A stretch of DNA of 20,943 bases from an uncultured Caryophanales bacterium (GCA_947065955.1 CAMSXY010000007.1:1-20943); one strand, 5' to 3'. Counted from the stretch's first letter, positions 5,726 through 13,764 are shown. Notes: generated by a model from the sequence alone, not told the origin. Numbers and translations: made by a program.

Positions 5726-7702
5726 ATGAACAAGATAGAAGAAAATGTATTATTTGATGATTTAATCGTAGTAAAAAGAAGTGGTCAAAGAGTAAATTTT
5801 CATACGACAAAAGTAGCTCTTGCTATAAAAAAAGCCTTTGATCAAGTTATGTTTGAAAATTCAGAAAAACAAGTAAATAAAATCTATGAGGAAGTTCTTT
5901 TATATATTTTTGAAAATTATCAAGATCGAAAAACGATCCATGTAGAAGATATTCAAGATATTATTGAAACGAAACTAAAAGAAAATAAATATATAGAAGT
6001 TTATCAAGCTTTTAGTGATTATAGAGTAAGAAGAGCTGCTTCTAGAAAAGCTTTTATTAAACAGGAACATAAGTTTTCAAAAGCTATAGAAAGAATTGTA
6101 AGAGAAAACGAAAGTAGAAATGGATACGATAAACCCAATGAAATTCTTTTGGATTTTGGAAAAACCATTGCTTGTGAATATACAAAAACGTATATATTAG
6201 AAAATAAATTCGTAAGAGCGCATGAAGAAGGAAGTCTTTATATTCATAACTTAGATTATTTTTATTTAGGAAAACTTTCTTCTACCCATTTACTACTAGA
6301 AGAACTAAAAGAGGATTTTCCAAATAAATTAATTTTTAAAGTATTAGAGGCAAAAAATGAAATAGATGGAGAAATCGCAATAAACGCATTGGATGAAGAA
6401 CTTTTAGAATATCTTTTTAAAACCTTTCGAAAAACACTAAAAAAAACAATAAAAAAATACTTAGAAATCTCTAATTATTTAGAATATATTCCTTTAAAGA
6501 AAGTAGAAGAAATCATTGAAAAAGAACAGAGTATTAATTTTGATTTAGAACATTTCTCCTCTTTTATTTTAAATGAAAGGGTAAAAGAATTATTTGAATT
6601 AGCCTATAATGATACCATGGATTTTCTTTTAAATGAATTATCCGAAAATATTCGCATTTTACTTGTTCGTTTAAATGAAAATTCTTATGAAAATAAAAAA
6701 TATTCCATAAGTATTGGAGGAAATAACTGTTTCGAGGTACTTATGATTACACAGTGCTATTTAAAGGAGTTAGAAAAACTTCCTAGAACCGAAAATGTAA
6801 CAACCATTTTCAAAGTAAGAAAAGAGAATAATTCAGAAGTGTTAGGAAAAATAAGCGAATTAATTGCAGATGGAAAAAATATAGCTTTATCCTTTGTAGA
6901 AACGTCTTATAATAAAGAAGAAAATGTTTGTATAGAATATTTTAGTTTAGGAGGAAGAATCTTTGAAAACCCTATTTATGAAGAAAAAGGATCGAAGGGA
7001 AGGATGTTTGTAGGTTCTATTTCTATAAATATGGGAAGATTAGGTTTTAAGTATCAAAATAAAGATTTAAAAGAATTTTATGTAGAACTAGATTCTTTAT
7101 TAGATATGACCCGAAATGGTTTAGTGGAAATCTTTGAAACAATAGGAAATAAGAGTAAAGAAAATTACCAAATTTTATTTCACAACAATATTTTAGAAGA
7201 TGAAAAATTAGAAAGTGGTCAAAAAATTAGAAAAGTGATTAAAAAAGGAGTATTAAATATAGAACTCGCTGGATTAAAAGAATGTGTTTTAAATTTACAG
7301 GAAACTCTAGAAAAACAAAAGGATCTTCTTTTAAATATTTTAAGTTATATAAATGAAAAGTGTAAAAATTATACACTAGAGTCAAAATTAAATTTTATCG
7401 TAAGTGAAACAAGTAAAGAAAGACCACTAAAGAAATTAATGGAATTGGATAAGGCTATTTATGGTATTAAAAAAGGTATCAATGATAAAGGGCAGTATGA
7501 AAGAGTAGATAGCTTATTTTCCTTTAAAAATGATTTAGAAAAGGATATGGAACATATAGGAAAATATCAAAGGTTTTTATCGGGAGGAAATTTAGTCAAA
7601 GTGCCTCTTTCCAAAAATGTAAAACCAAAACAAATTGTAGAGATTATCCAAGTTGCTATTCAAAAAGATGTTGGATTTTTAAAATTTGAAATTAGAAAGT
7701 AG
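5726..7702 (+). CDS. NrdD-like protein with ATP-cone, predicted catalytically inactive
   Basis: A 658-residue protein. Residues about 13-105 form an ATP-cone (IVVKRSGQRVNFHTTKVALAIKKAF), the allosteric nucleotide-binding domain of ribonucleotide reductases. The rest follows the class III NrdD pattern: AHEEGSLYIHNLDYFYLGKL (165-184) matches AH--GDIYIHDLD-Y--G, and GRMFVGSISINMGRLGF matches GRGN--FTSINLPRL. The usual catalytic residues are missing. At the thiyl-radical site the expected YFSCRTRV-EN reads Y405-F-S-L408-G-G-R-I-F-E-N, and the TTTC cysteine region reads LSSTHLL. The protein stops before the zinc ribbon and the glycyl-radical GY motif. ATG 5726 was chosen over the in-frame GTG 5717 because AGGTG (5713-5717) is then correctly spaced. 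It is the first gene of an nrd operon, 7 nt before nrdG. A regulatory or structural partner of the active NrdD is an inference. Confidence 0.75.
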   Translation: MNKIEENVLFDDLIVVKRSGQRVNFHTTKVALAIKKAFDQVMFENSEKQVNKIYEEVLLYIFENYQDRKTIHVEDIQDIIETKLKENKYIEVYQAFSDYRVRRAASRKAFIKQEHKFSKAIERIVRENESRNGYDKPNEILLDFGKTIACEYTKTYILENKFVRAHEEGSLYIHNLDYFYLGKLSSTHLLLEELKEDFPNKLIFKVLEAKNEIDGEIAINALDEELLEYLFKTFRKTLKKTIKKYLEISNYLEYIPLKKVEEIIEKEQSINFDLEHFSSFILNERVKELFELAYNDTMDFLLNELSENIRILLVRLNENSYENKKYSISIGGNNCFEVLMITQCYLKELEKLPRTENVTTIFKVRKENNSEVLGKISELIADGKNIALSFVETSYNKEENVCIEYFSLGGRIFENPIYEEKGSKGRMFVGSISINMGRLGFKYQNKDLKEFYVELDSLLDMTRNGLVEIFETIGNKSKENYQILFHNNILEDEKLESGQKIRKVIKKGVLNIELAGLKECVLNLQETLEKQKDLLLNILSYINEKCKNYTLESKLNFIVSETSKERPLKKLMELDKAIYGIKKGINDKGQYERVDSLFSFKNDLEKDMEHIGKYQRFLSGGNLVKVPLSKNVKPKQIVEIIQVAIQKDVGFLKFEIRK

Positions 7703-7709
7703 GAATAAC

Positions 7710-8399
7710 TTGAAAATTAGTGGAATGCAAAAATTAACGTTACTCGATTACCCAGGAAAAACAGCCTGTCTTCTTTTTACACAAGGGTGCAATTTTCGTT
7801 GCCCTTTTTGTCACAATAAAGATTTATTGAAAAATGAGCAGGCAAGTAAAATAGAAAAAAACGAAATATTTGATTACTTAAAAAAAAGGCGTGGACTTAT
7901 AGATGGAGTTTGTATTAGTGGAGGAGAGCCTCTTTTACAAGAAGATATTGAAGAGTTTATAAAAGAAATCAAAGAAATGGGATTTTTAGTAAAACTAGAT
8001 ACCAATGGAAGTAATCCCTTGAAACTAAAAAGGCTTATAGAGCAAAAACTGGTAGATTATATTGCCATGGATATAAAAAATGATTTTTTAAAGTATGATG
8101 AAACAGTAGGAATTTCTAAATTAAATACTCAAAAAATTAAAGAAAGTATTGAAATTATTGAAAATTCCAAAATTGATTATGAATTTCGTACAACTGTTGT
8201 AAAACAACTTCATAGTTTAGTGGAACTTGAAAAAATTTGTAAATATTTAGGGCCAAAGGTTAACTACTGTATTCAAAATTACCAAAATTGTAATACCGTT
8301 TTAAAAAGAGGATTAACAGGTTTTGAAAAAGAAGAACTTCTTGGTATGTACGAAAAATTAAAACCATTTTGTCCCCATATTATGCTTAGAGGAATATAA
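7710..8399 (+). CDS. nrdG: Anaerobic RNR activating protein, radical SAM (NrdG2 type)
   Basis: A 229-residue radical-SAM enzyme that uses a [4Fe-4S] cluster and S-adenosylmethionine to put the glycyl radical on NrdD in the cytoplasm. The cluster motif is C27-NFR-C31-PF-C34-H (CxxxCxxC), followed by the SAM-binding SGGEPLL. The start MKISGMQKLTLLDYPGK matches the usual beginning of NrdG2-type activases. I therefore chose TTG 7710, with GTAGG overlapping the upstream stop codon, over the longer TTG 7686, which would overlap the previous gene, and over ATG 7725, which would cut into the conserved start. The gene lies between the inactive and the active NrdD. Confidence 0.88.
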   Translation: MKISGMQKLTLLDYPGKTACLLFTQGCNFRCPFCHNKDLLKNEQASKIEKNEIFDYLKKRRGLIDGVCISGGEPLLQEDIEEFIKEIKEMGFLVKLDTNGSNPLKLKRLIEQKLVDYIAMDIKNDFLKYDETVGISKLNTQKIKESIEIIENSKIDYEFRTTVVKQLHSLVELEKICKYLGPKVNYCIQNYQNCNTVLKRGLTGFEKEELLGMYEKLKPFCPHIMLRGI

Positions 8400-8420
8400 T
8401 TGTAGAAAAGAGGATATGTT

Positions 8421-10745
8421 ATGTGTAAAGTAAGAAAAAGAGAAGGAAAAATTGTTCCATTTGATATTAAAAAAATTTCATCTGCCATGATGAAGGCATT
8501 TGAAGCAGAAAATAAAAAGTATGACGAAGAAGTTATCGACTTTCTAGCCCTTAAAGTAACAGCCGATTTTGAACCCAAAATCAAAGATAACATTATTAAT
8601 GTAGAAGATATACAAGATAGTGTAGAGGCCGTTTTAATTAAAGCTGATTATACAGAGGTTGCAAAAGCTTATATTTTATATAGACGAATCCATGATAATA
8701 TGCGAAAAATCGAATCCACTATCCTCGATTATAAAGAAGTTGTCAATAGCTATGTAAATGTTACTGATTGGCGTGTAAAAGAAAATTCAACCGTTACTTA
8801 TTCCGTAGGAGGGCTCATTTTAAGCAATTCAGGAGCAATTACGGCTAATTATTGGTTAAGTGAAGTTTATGATAATGAAATCGCTAATGCTCATCGTAAT
8901 TGTGACATTCATTTGCACGATTTATCCATGTTGACAGGATATTGTGCAGGTTGGAGTTTGAAACAATTGATCCAAGAAGGATTAGGAGGAATTACAGGAA
9001 AAATTACCTCGTCTCCCGCTAAACACTTATCAACTTTATGCAATCAAATGGTAAATTTTTTAGGGATTATGCAAAATGAATGGGCAGGAGCTCAAGCTTT
9101 TTCCTCTTTTGATACCTATTTAGCGCCCTTTGTTAAAGCGGATCATTTAGATTATAAAGAAGTAAAACAATGTGTACAATCTTTTGTGTATGGAGTAAAT
9201 ACACCAAGCAGATGGGGAACGCAAGCACCTTTTACCAACATTACTTTAGATTGGACAGTGCCAAACGATTTAGCGGAATTAAACTGCATTGTAGGCGGAA
9301 AAGAAATGGATTTTAAATATAAAGATTGTCAAAAAGAAATGGATTGTATTAATAAAGCTTTCATAGAAATCATGATTGAAGGCGATGCTATGGGAAGAGG
9401 ATTTCAATATCCAATTCCAACTTACTCCATAACCAAAGATTTCGATTGGTCAGAAACGGAAAATAATAAATTGTTATTTGAAATGACAGCTAAATATGGA
9501 ACTCCTTACTTTTCAAATTATGTTAATAGTGATATGGAACCTAGTGATGTTCGAAGCATGTGTTGCCGTTTACGCTTGGATTTAAGAGAATTAAGAAAAA
9601 AATCAGGTGGTTTTTTTGGAAGTGGAGAATCCACAGGATCCATTGGTGTTGTCACAATTAATATGCCTAGAATTGCCTATTTATCCAAAAATGAAAAAGA
9701 ATTTTATGAACGTTTAGAGCAAATGATGAATATTGCTGCGAGAAGTCTAAAGATTAAAAGAAATGTCATTACTAAATTATTAAATGAAGGATTATATCCT
9801 TATACGAAAAGATATTTAGGAACTTTTAATAATCATTTTTCAACCATAGGGTTAGTCGGGATGAATGAAACTTGTCTAAATGCAAACTGGATAAAAAAAG
9901 ATTTAACGGAAAAAGAAGCACAAGAATTTACAAAAGATGTTTTAAATTTCATGCGTGAAAAATTATCCGATTATCAAGAAGAATATGGAGATCTATATAA
10001 TTTAGAAGCAACTCCAGCAGAATCAACGACCTATCGTTTTGCGAAAAAAGATAAAAGCCTTTATAAAGAGATTATTACAGCTGCAGAACAAGATGGAAAT
10101 CCTTATTATACAAATAGTTCTCATTTACCAGTTGGTTATACAAATGATTTATTTGAAGCCCTTGATATTCAAGATGAACTTCAAACCTTATATACCTCTG
10201 GAACTGTTTTCCATGCCTTTTTAGGAGAACGTTTGGAGGATTGGAAGGCAGCCGCTAATTTAGTACGAAAGATTGCAGAACATTATCGTTTGCCTTATTA
10301 CACGCTTTCACCTATTTATTCTGTATGTAAAAACCATGGATACCTTGAAGGGGAAGTAAAAAAATGTCCAAAATGTGGGGAAGAAACAGAGGTTTATAGT
10401 CGAATAACAGGATATTATCGCCCTGTTAAAAATTGGAACGAAGGTAAATTACAAGAATATAAACAAAGAAAATGTTACGAGATGAATTGTTCTAGTTTAA
10501 AAGAAGAAGAAAATGGAATTTTCCTTTTCGGAACGAAAACCTGTCCAAACTGTAAAATGGCACAAACACTACTTGAAAAAGCAAAAGTAAACTATACATT
10601 TGTAGATGCAGAAGAAAAGATAGAACTTACTAAAAAATATGGTGTAAAACAGGCCCCTACATTAGTAATAAAAGAAGGCGAAAAAATAGAAAAAATGGTT
10701 AATTTGTCAAACATCAAAAAACAAATAGAAATGTTTAAGATTTAG
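8421..10745 (+). CDS. nrdD: Class III (anaerobic) ribonucleotide reductase fused to a glutaredoxin-like domain
   Basis: A 774-residue protein that reduces ribonucleoside triphosphates to deoxy forms by glycyl-radical chemistry. Residues 2-97 are an ATP-cone. The NrdD body has HRNCDIHLHDL, C175 in GYCAGWSL, the Cys pair C381-C382 in SMCCRLR (candidate thiyl-radical site) and GSIGVVTINMPRIA. Near the end are zinc-ribbon residues C636, C649 and C652 (CPKCGEE) and the glycyl-radical motif RITGYYRP with G664. Residues about 697-774 are an added thioredoxin-fold domain: FLFGTKTCPNCKMAQ (C708, C711), then GVKQAPTLV, whose AP is the expected cis-Pro. NrdD proteins usually end soon after the Gly motif, so this is a true in-frame fusion. 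RBS AGAGG at 8407-8411. The fusion suggests electrons come from a redoxin rather than formate; this is an inference. Confidence 0.92.
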   Translation: MCKVRKREGKIVPFDIKKISSAMMKAFEAENKKYDEEVIDFLALKVTADFEPKIKDNIINVEDIQDSVEAVLIKADYTEVAKAYILYRRIHDNMRKIESTILDYKEVVNSYVNVTDWRVKENSTVTYSVGGLILSNSGAITANYWLSEVYDNEIANAHRNCDIHLHDLSMLTGYCAGWSLKQLIQEGLGGITGKITSSPAKHLSTLCNQMVNFLGIMQNEWAGAQAFSSFDTYLAPFVKADHLDYKEVKQCVQSFVYGVNTPSRWGTQAPFTNITLDWTVPNDLAELNCIVGGKEMDFKYKDCQKEMDCINKAFIEIMIEGDAMGRGFQYPIPTYSITKDFDWSETENNKLLFEMTAKYGTPYFSNYVNSDMEPSDVRSMCCRLRLDLRELRKKSGGFFGSGESTGSIGVVTINMPRIAYLSKNEKEFYERLEQMMNIAARSLKIKRNVITKLLNEGLYPYTKRYLGTFNNHFSTIGLVGMNETCLNANWIKKDLTEKEAQEFTKDVLNFMREKLSDYQEEYGDLYNLEATPAESTTYRFAKKDKSLYKEIITAAEQDGNPYYTNSSHLPVGYTNDLFEALDIQDELQTLYTSGTVFHAFLGERLEDWKAAANLVRKIAEHYRLPYYTLSPIYSVCKNHGYLEGEVKKCPKCGEETEVYSRITGYYRPVKNWNEGKLQEYKQRKCYEMNCSSLKEEENGIFLFGTKTCPNCKMAQTLLEKAKVNYTFVDAEEKIELTKKYGVKQAPTLVIKEGEKIEKMVNLSNIKKQIEMFKI

Positions 10746-10752
10746 GTGAAAT

Positions 10753-11655
10753 ATGTATGATGTCATTATTATAGGCTGTGGTCCAGCAGGAATGACGGCT
10801 GCCATTTATGCCGCAAGAGCAAATAAAAAAGTATTGGTTTTAGAAAAAGAAACGATTGGAGGACAGATGTCCTCTTCCCCTTTAATTGAAAATTATCCTG
10901 GATATACCTCCATTAGTGGAAGTGAACTTGCTTGTAACATGTTTTCTCAAATGACTTCATTAGGTGTAGAATTCGAATTAGAAGAAGTCCAAAAAATAGA
11001 GGATGGAGGGATTAAAAAGGTTGTAACAGACGAAAAGATTTACGAAGCGAAAACTCTTATTCTTGCAACAGGAGCCAAACATTGTTTGCTTGGCTTAAAA
11101 CGGGAAGAGGATTTTATAGGAAAAGGAATTCACTTTTGCGTTTCCTGTGATGGAGCCTTTTTCAAAAATAGGGAAGTTGCGGTTGTTGGTGGAGGAAATA
11201 GCGCTTTAATAAATGCTTTATCTTTAAGTTCTATTTGTAAAAAAGTTTTTATTTTTCAAAATAAAGATCATTTAACAGCTGAAAAAATCCTTATAGAGCA
11301 GATATCTACAAAAAAAAATATTGAAGTCTATGTAAATACAACGGTTACAAAAATTATAGGGGAAACAGAACTTGAAAAAGTAGAGATAAATATGAATAAT
11401 TTAAGAGAAGAAAAGAAAATAGATGGAATGTTTCTTTCCATTGGACTTTCTCCAGAAAGCACTCTTGTAAAAAATATTTTAAAAACCAATTCCTATGGCT
11501 ATATCAAGTCTTGTGATTGCAAAACGGAAATTTCAGGTTTGTTTGTAGCAGGAGATTGTCGAGACAAAAAAATAAGACAAATTACAGCTGCAACAAACGA
11601 TGGAACTTTGGCTGCTATGAATGCTATTGAATATTTAGAAAATATAAAATTTTAA
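10753..11655 (+). CDS. trxB: Thioredoxin-reductase-like flavoprotein with altered NAD(P) motif
   Basis: A 300-residue flavoprotein of normal TrxB length. It has the FAD motif G8-CG-PAG13, GGQM, the redox pair C129-VS-C132-DG, a second Rossmann motif G146-G-GNSA151, and the C-terminal FAD block GLFVAGDCRDK-IRQ. The HRRxxxR motif that binds the NADPH 2'-phosphate is absent: the aligned stretch is F168-QNKDHLTA, with Q, N, K and T at those positions. NADH or another donor is therefore more likely than NADPH, as in AhpF-like or ferredoxin/flavin-linked relatives; this is an inference. It starts 7 nt after nrdD, with AGGTG overlapping the nrdD stop, so the two are almost certainly co-translated. 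Likely role: reducing the CPNC redoxin domain fused to NrdD. No clear terminator follows. Confidence 0.88.
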   Translation: MYDVIIIGCGPAGMTAAIYAARANKKVLVLEKETIGGQMSSSPLIENYPGYTSISGSELACNMFSQMTSLGVEFELEEVQKIEDGGIKKVVTDEKIYEAKTLILATGAKHCLLGLKREEDFIGKGIHFCVSCDGAFFKNREVAVVGGGNSALINALSLSSICKKVFIFQNKDHLTAEKILIEQISTKKNIEVYVNTTVTKIIGETELEKVEINMNNLREEKKIDGMFLSIGLSPESTLVKNILKTNSYGYIKSCDCKTEISGLFVAGDCRDKKIRQITAATNDGTLAAMNAIEYLENIKF

Positions 11656-11683
11656 ATATTGTTTATAATTTTTCTAAAAACAA

Positions 11684-11718
11684 TGTATAATAAAAGTACA
11701 AATATTGCAAAGGAAGGA
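11684..11718 (+). promoter_or_regulatory. Promoter and RBS of the lipoprotein gene
   Basis: TATAAT at 11686-11691 with no convincing -35, and AGGAAGG at 11711-11717. A small inverted repeat (attgttt 11658-11664, aaacaat 11677-11683) ends just before the -10. It could be an operator or a weak 3' hairpin for trxB. Confidence 0.5.
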
Positions 11719-11727
11719 AAGTTTTAA

Positions 11728-12159
11728 ATGAAAAAGTTTTTATTTATTGTTACTCTTGGATGTGCTGCTTGCTTTATTTCTGGATGTGGTAAAACAGATT
11801 ATACAAAGAAAGTGTTAGAATGTGTTAAAACAGAAGAAAAAAATGGCGCTTCAAACCAACTAAATTATACAATTCGCTTTTTAGAAAATGGGGATGTAAA
11901 TCAAATTTGTTTTGATCAAATCAGTACATATCAAGATGAAACTCGTGCACAAGCAGGGTATGATTTTTGTACTGTACAAGCGAATGTTTATTTAAACAAT
12001 GGGGAAGAAGCAAGCTGTTCAATCGATGAGAAAAAAGTTGAAAGCAAAAGATGTTATCCTCGAACTTCTATTATAGGAGAAGACAGAGGAACTTATGATC
12101 AAGAAAAAAAGTATTTTAAAAATGAAGGATATACATGTACAGAGAAAAATGCTGACTAA
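11728..12159 (+). CDS. Small cysteine-rich lipoprotein, unknown function
   Basis: A 143-residue protein with a lipoprotein signal peptide: MKK, a hydrophobic core, and lipobox ISGC with C20 as the lipidated cysteine. The mature part has six further cysteines, spread evenly (in LECVK, QICFD, FCTVQ, SCSID, RCYPR, YTCTE). Three disulfides are possible once outside. No domain is recognised. It has its own promoter, and a strong terminator follows, so it is probably monocistronic. Membrane-anchored on the outer face; the function is unknown. Confidence 0.78.
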   Translation: MKKFLFIVTLGCAACFISGCGKTDYTKKVLECVKTEEKNGASNQLNYTIRFLENGDVNQICFDQISTYQDETRAQAGYDFCTVQANVYLNNGEEASCSIDEKKVESKRCYPRTSIIGEDRGTYDQEKKYFKNEGYTCTEKNAD

Positions 12160-12193
12160 AACTAAGATAAAAAAGAATCAAATTGTATAAAAT

Positions 12194-12230
12194 AAAAGAT
12201 AGAAATTTTAAAAATCTATCTTTTTTTATT
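12194..12230 (+). terminator. Intrinsic terminator of the lipoprotein gene
   Basis: Arms aaaagataga (12194-12203) and tctatctttt (12215-12224) with an 11-nt loop, followed by a T run. From here to 12351 nothing further is seen beyond AT-rich sequence. Confidence 0.8.
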
Positions 12231-12351
12231 AGAAAAATATATTCGTCTTTTTTCTTAAATATAGAAATAGTTTTTTAAAAAATTGAAAAATTCTTTTAAT
12301 AGAATGGATAAAATAAGTTAATTAGGAAAAATTTAACATAAAATGGATAAT

Positions 12352-12377
12352 AAAAAAGACCATTTCTAGTCTTTTTA
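12352..12377 (-). terminator. Intrinsic terminator of spoVG
   Basis: Arms aaaaagac (12353-12360) and gtcttttt (12369-12376) around an 8-nt loop, 5 nt beyond the spoVG stop codon. On the minus strand the stem runs into a T tract. Confidence 0.75.
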
Positions 12378-12381
12378 ATAA

Positions 12382-12642
12382 TTACTCAGCTTCGTTATTA
12401 TAAGCATCAATAATTGTTTTTTCGAACTCTTCTCTTGTTTCTTGATTAATTGGATGTGCTATATCGCGATAACCTCCAGTTGCTGTTTTTCTGCTTGGCA
12501 TTGCGATAAAAAGTCCATTATCTCCTTCAATAATACGAATATCATGAATAGCAAAACAGTCATCTAATAAAATAGATGCAATTCCTCTCATTCTTGAATC
12601 TTCTTTTTCAACTTTTCGTACGTTAACGGATGTAATTTTCAT
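12382..12642 (-). CDS. spoVG: SpoVG, septation/sporulation regulator
   Basis: An 86-residue protein matching SpoVG over its full length: MKITSVNVRKV at the start, then ASILLDDCFAIHDIRIIEG, GLFIAMPSRK and YRDIAHPI. SpoVG is a small nucleic-acid-binding regulator that affects asymmetric septation and, in other Bacillota, virulence and envelope genes. The start has GGGAGAG ahead of it. It lies downstream of veg in the same direction but has its own promoter in the gap and its own terminator. In Bacillus subtilis yabG, veg and spoVG also lie in this order, with several genes between veg and spoVG that are absent here. Confidence 0.96.
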   Translation of the reverse strand: MKITSVNVRKVEKEDSRMRGIASILLDDCFAIHDIRIIEGDNGLFIAMPSRKTATGGYRDIAHPINQETREEFEKTIIDAYNNEAE

Positions 12643-12676
12643 ATAGATCTCTCCCTTCGCTATTAATTACAATAAT

Positions 12677-12705
12677 AGTATACAATAATTTTTGATGAAA
12701 AGCAA
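12677..12705 (-). promoter_or_regulatory. spoVG promoter
   Basis: Minus strand: TTGCTT (12700-12705), a 17-nt spacer, TATACT (12677-12682). It fits vegetative sigma-A. B. subtilis spoVG is the classic sigma-H target, and I see no clear sigma-H pattern here. Confidence 0.6.
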
Positions 12706-12709
12706 GCTA

Positions 12710-12925
12710 TTAAAAATCAATTTTAATGACTTTTGTTATAACATCTGAATACGAAAAAGATTTTATTTGTTTTGAAATACTATTTTCTACTAAAAAGATA
12801 TTATTATAAAGCTCTTTGATTTTCACATCATATTTTTCATACTTATTTCTTCCTAAATTATATTTAATTGTTACGTTTTTTCCAATGTGGTCATTTAATT
12901 CCTCTTTAATTTTATCGATCGTCAT
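12710..12925 (-). CDS. veg: Veg family protein (DUF1021)
   Basis: A 71-residue protein, slightly shorter than B. subtilis Veg (86). It matches in IDKIKEELNDHIGKNVTIKYN-GR at the start and FSYSDVIT-VIKIDF at the end, the family's characteristic beta-barrel ends. Veg is linked to biofilm gene control and spore germination in Bacillus; its mechanism is not settled. AGGGGGA precedes the ATG. It starts 9 nt after the yabG stop codon and should be co-transcribed with it. Confidence 0.92.
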   Translation of the reverse strand: MTIDKIKEELNDHIGKNVTIKYNLGRNKYEKYDVKIKELYNNIFLVENSISKQIKSFSYSDVITKVIKIDF

Positions 12926-12934
12926 AAATTCCCC

Positions 12935-13720
12935 CTATCTTGGATAACCAATATACATCGTTCCTCTTGTTACGACACCCCCCATTCCTTGTGCCCCATA
13001 ACGAGTTGTTTCTAAAATACTTTTTAAATCAATATCCCGATTAATATCGGAAAGGCTCATTTTTCCAGCGATAATAGCAGGATCTAAAGCGTGGATATTA
13101 ATTCTTTTTGGGCTAGAGGCAAAATTTGCTCCTGCTCGAATAAGCTCTTCATAGTTAGATTGGCAAGCTCCTGCAATAATAATGAGTTTTTCATGGCTAC
13201 TTTCATATTTTCTGGCTTCTCTTACTGCATTCGCAAAGTTTAAACTGTTTTTATAAGCGTTGACATTATCTTTACTTCCTTTTTTACGGTAGTAAGCATC
13301 GTGTCCTGTAATAACAACGATATTAGGTTTATATTCTTCTAATAATTCTTGAATACGAAAGGGAGTATTTTCTTCTGTTTCACTAATCCCCATTGCCCAA
13401 ATATGAATTTTTTTATAGTAATCTAGACATCGATTTAAGTAATCATTATCTCCATCAATATGAAGGATTTTTCCTGGAAGATAAAAATAATCTTCTCGAT
13501 TTAATTCTTCTGTTACGCTAATTCGTTCAATAAATTTTTTTTCTTCTTCTGATTCTTCTTCTTTGGTATATAAATTAAGATCATCTATAGGGCTATCTGC
13601 ACAAAGACGAATATTAATTCCTTTTAAATAACAAATATCATTTTCAATATCGACAATAGTGAAGATAGTGTCATTATTATGAGACGTTCGTGTCACATGA
13701 TCCCCGATTTTAAAGTCCAT
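12935..13720 (-). CDS. yabG: YabG, spore coat maturation protease
   Basis: A 261-residue cysteine protease (MEROPS family U57) that processes spore coat proteins in the mother cell. The N-terminal part (1-55) is a small SH3-like fold, GDHVTRTSHNNDTIFTIVDI. The catalytic half has VITGHDAYYRKKG with H140 and AGACQSNYEELI with C186. The 46-residue spacing agrees with the His172/Cys218 pair I recall for B. subtilis YabG. The end, GAQGMGGVVTRGTMYIGYPR, is nearly invariant in the family. AGGTGAT precedes the ATG. A sporulation-type promoter may lie just upstream. Its presence implies a real sporulation programme rather than stray spo remnants. Confidence 0.96.
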   Translation of the reverse strand: MDFKIGDHVTRTSHNNDTIFTIVDIENDICYLKGINIRLCADSPIDDLNLYTKEEESEEEKKFIERISVTEELNREDYFYLPGKILHIDGDNDYLNRCLDYYKKIHIWAMGISETEENTPFRIQELLEEYKPNIVVITGHDAYYRKKGSKDNVNAYKNSLNFANAVREARKYESSHEKLIIIAGACQSNYEELIRAGANFASSPKRINIHALDPAIIAGKMSLSDINRDIDLKSILETTRYGAQGMGGVVTRGTMYIGYPR

Positions 13721-13735
13721 ATTATCACCTAAAAA

Positions 13736-13764
13736 AAGATATGCATTTGAAAAAAAATTTATTC
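13736..13764 (-). promoter_or_regulatory. Possible sporulation-type (sigma-E-like) promoter of yabG
   Basis: On the minus strand GAATAAA (13758-13764), 14 nt, then CATATCTT (13736-13743), close to the sigma-E consensus KMATATT-N14-CATACAMT with several mismatches. AT-rich sequence makes chance matches easy, so this is tentative. Confidence 0.3.

Noticed and set aside
5636..5758. Forty-codon plus-strand leader peptide frame with AGAGGG before ATG
   Set aside because: It spans the TTGACA/TATGAT promoter, so the nrd transcript would not contain its start; no earlier promoter is convincing.
5601..5810. Minus-strand frame across the nrd promoter
   Set aside because: It covers a strong promoter and the start of the NrdD-like gene; composition is like antisense of coding DNA.
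8279..8593. Minus-strand frame over the nrdG/nrdD junction
   Set aside because: Both overlapped genes are confidently identified; no start signals on the minus strand.
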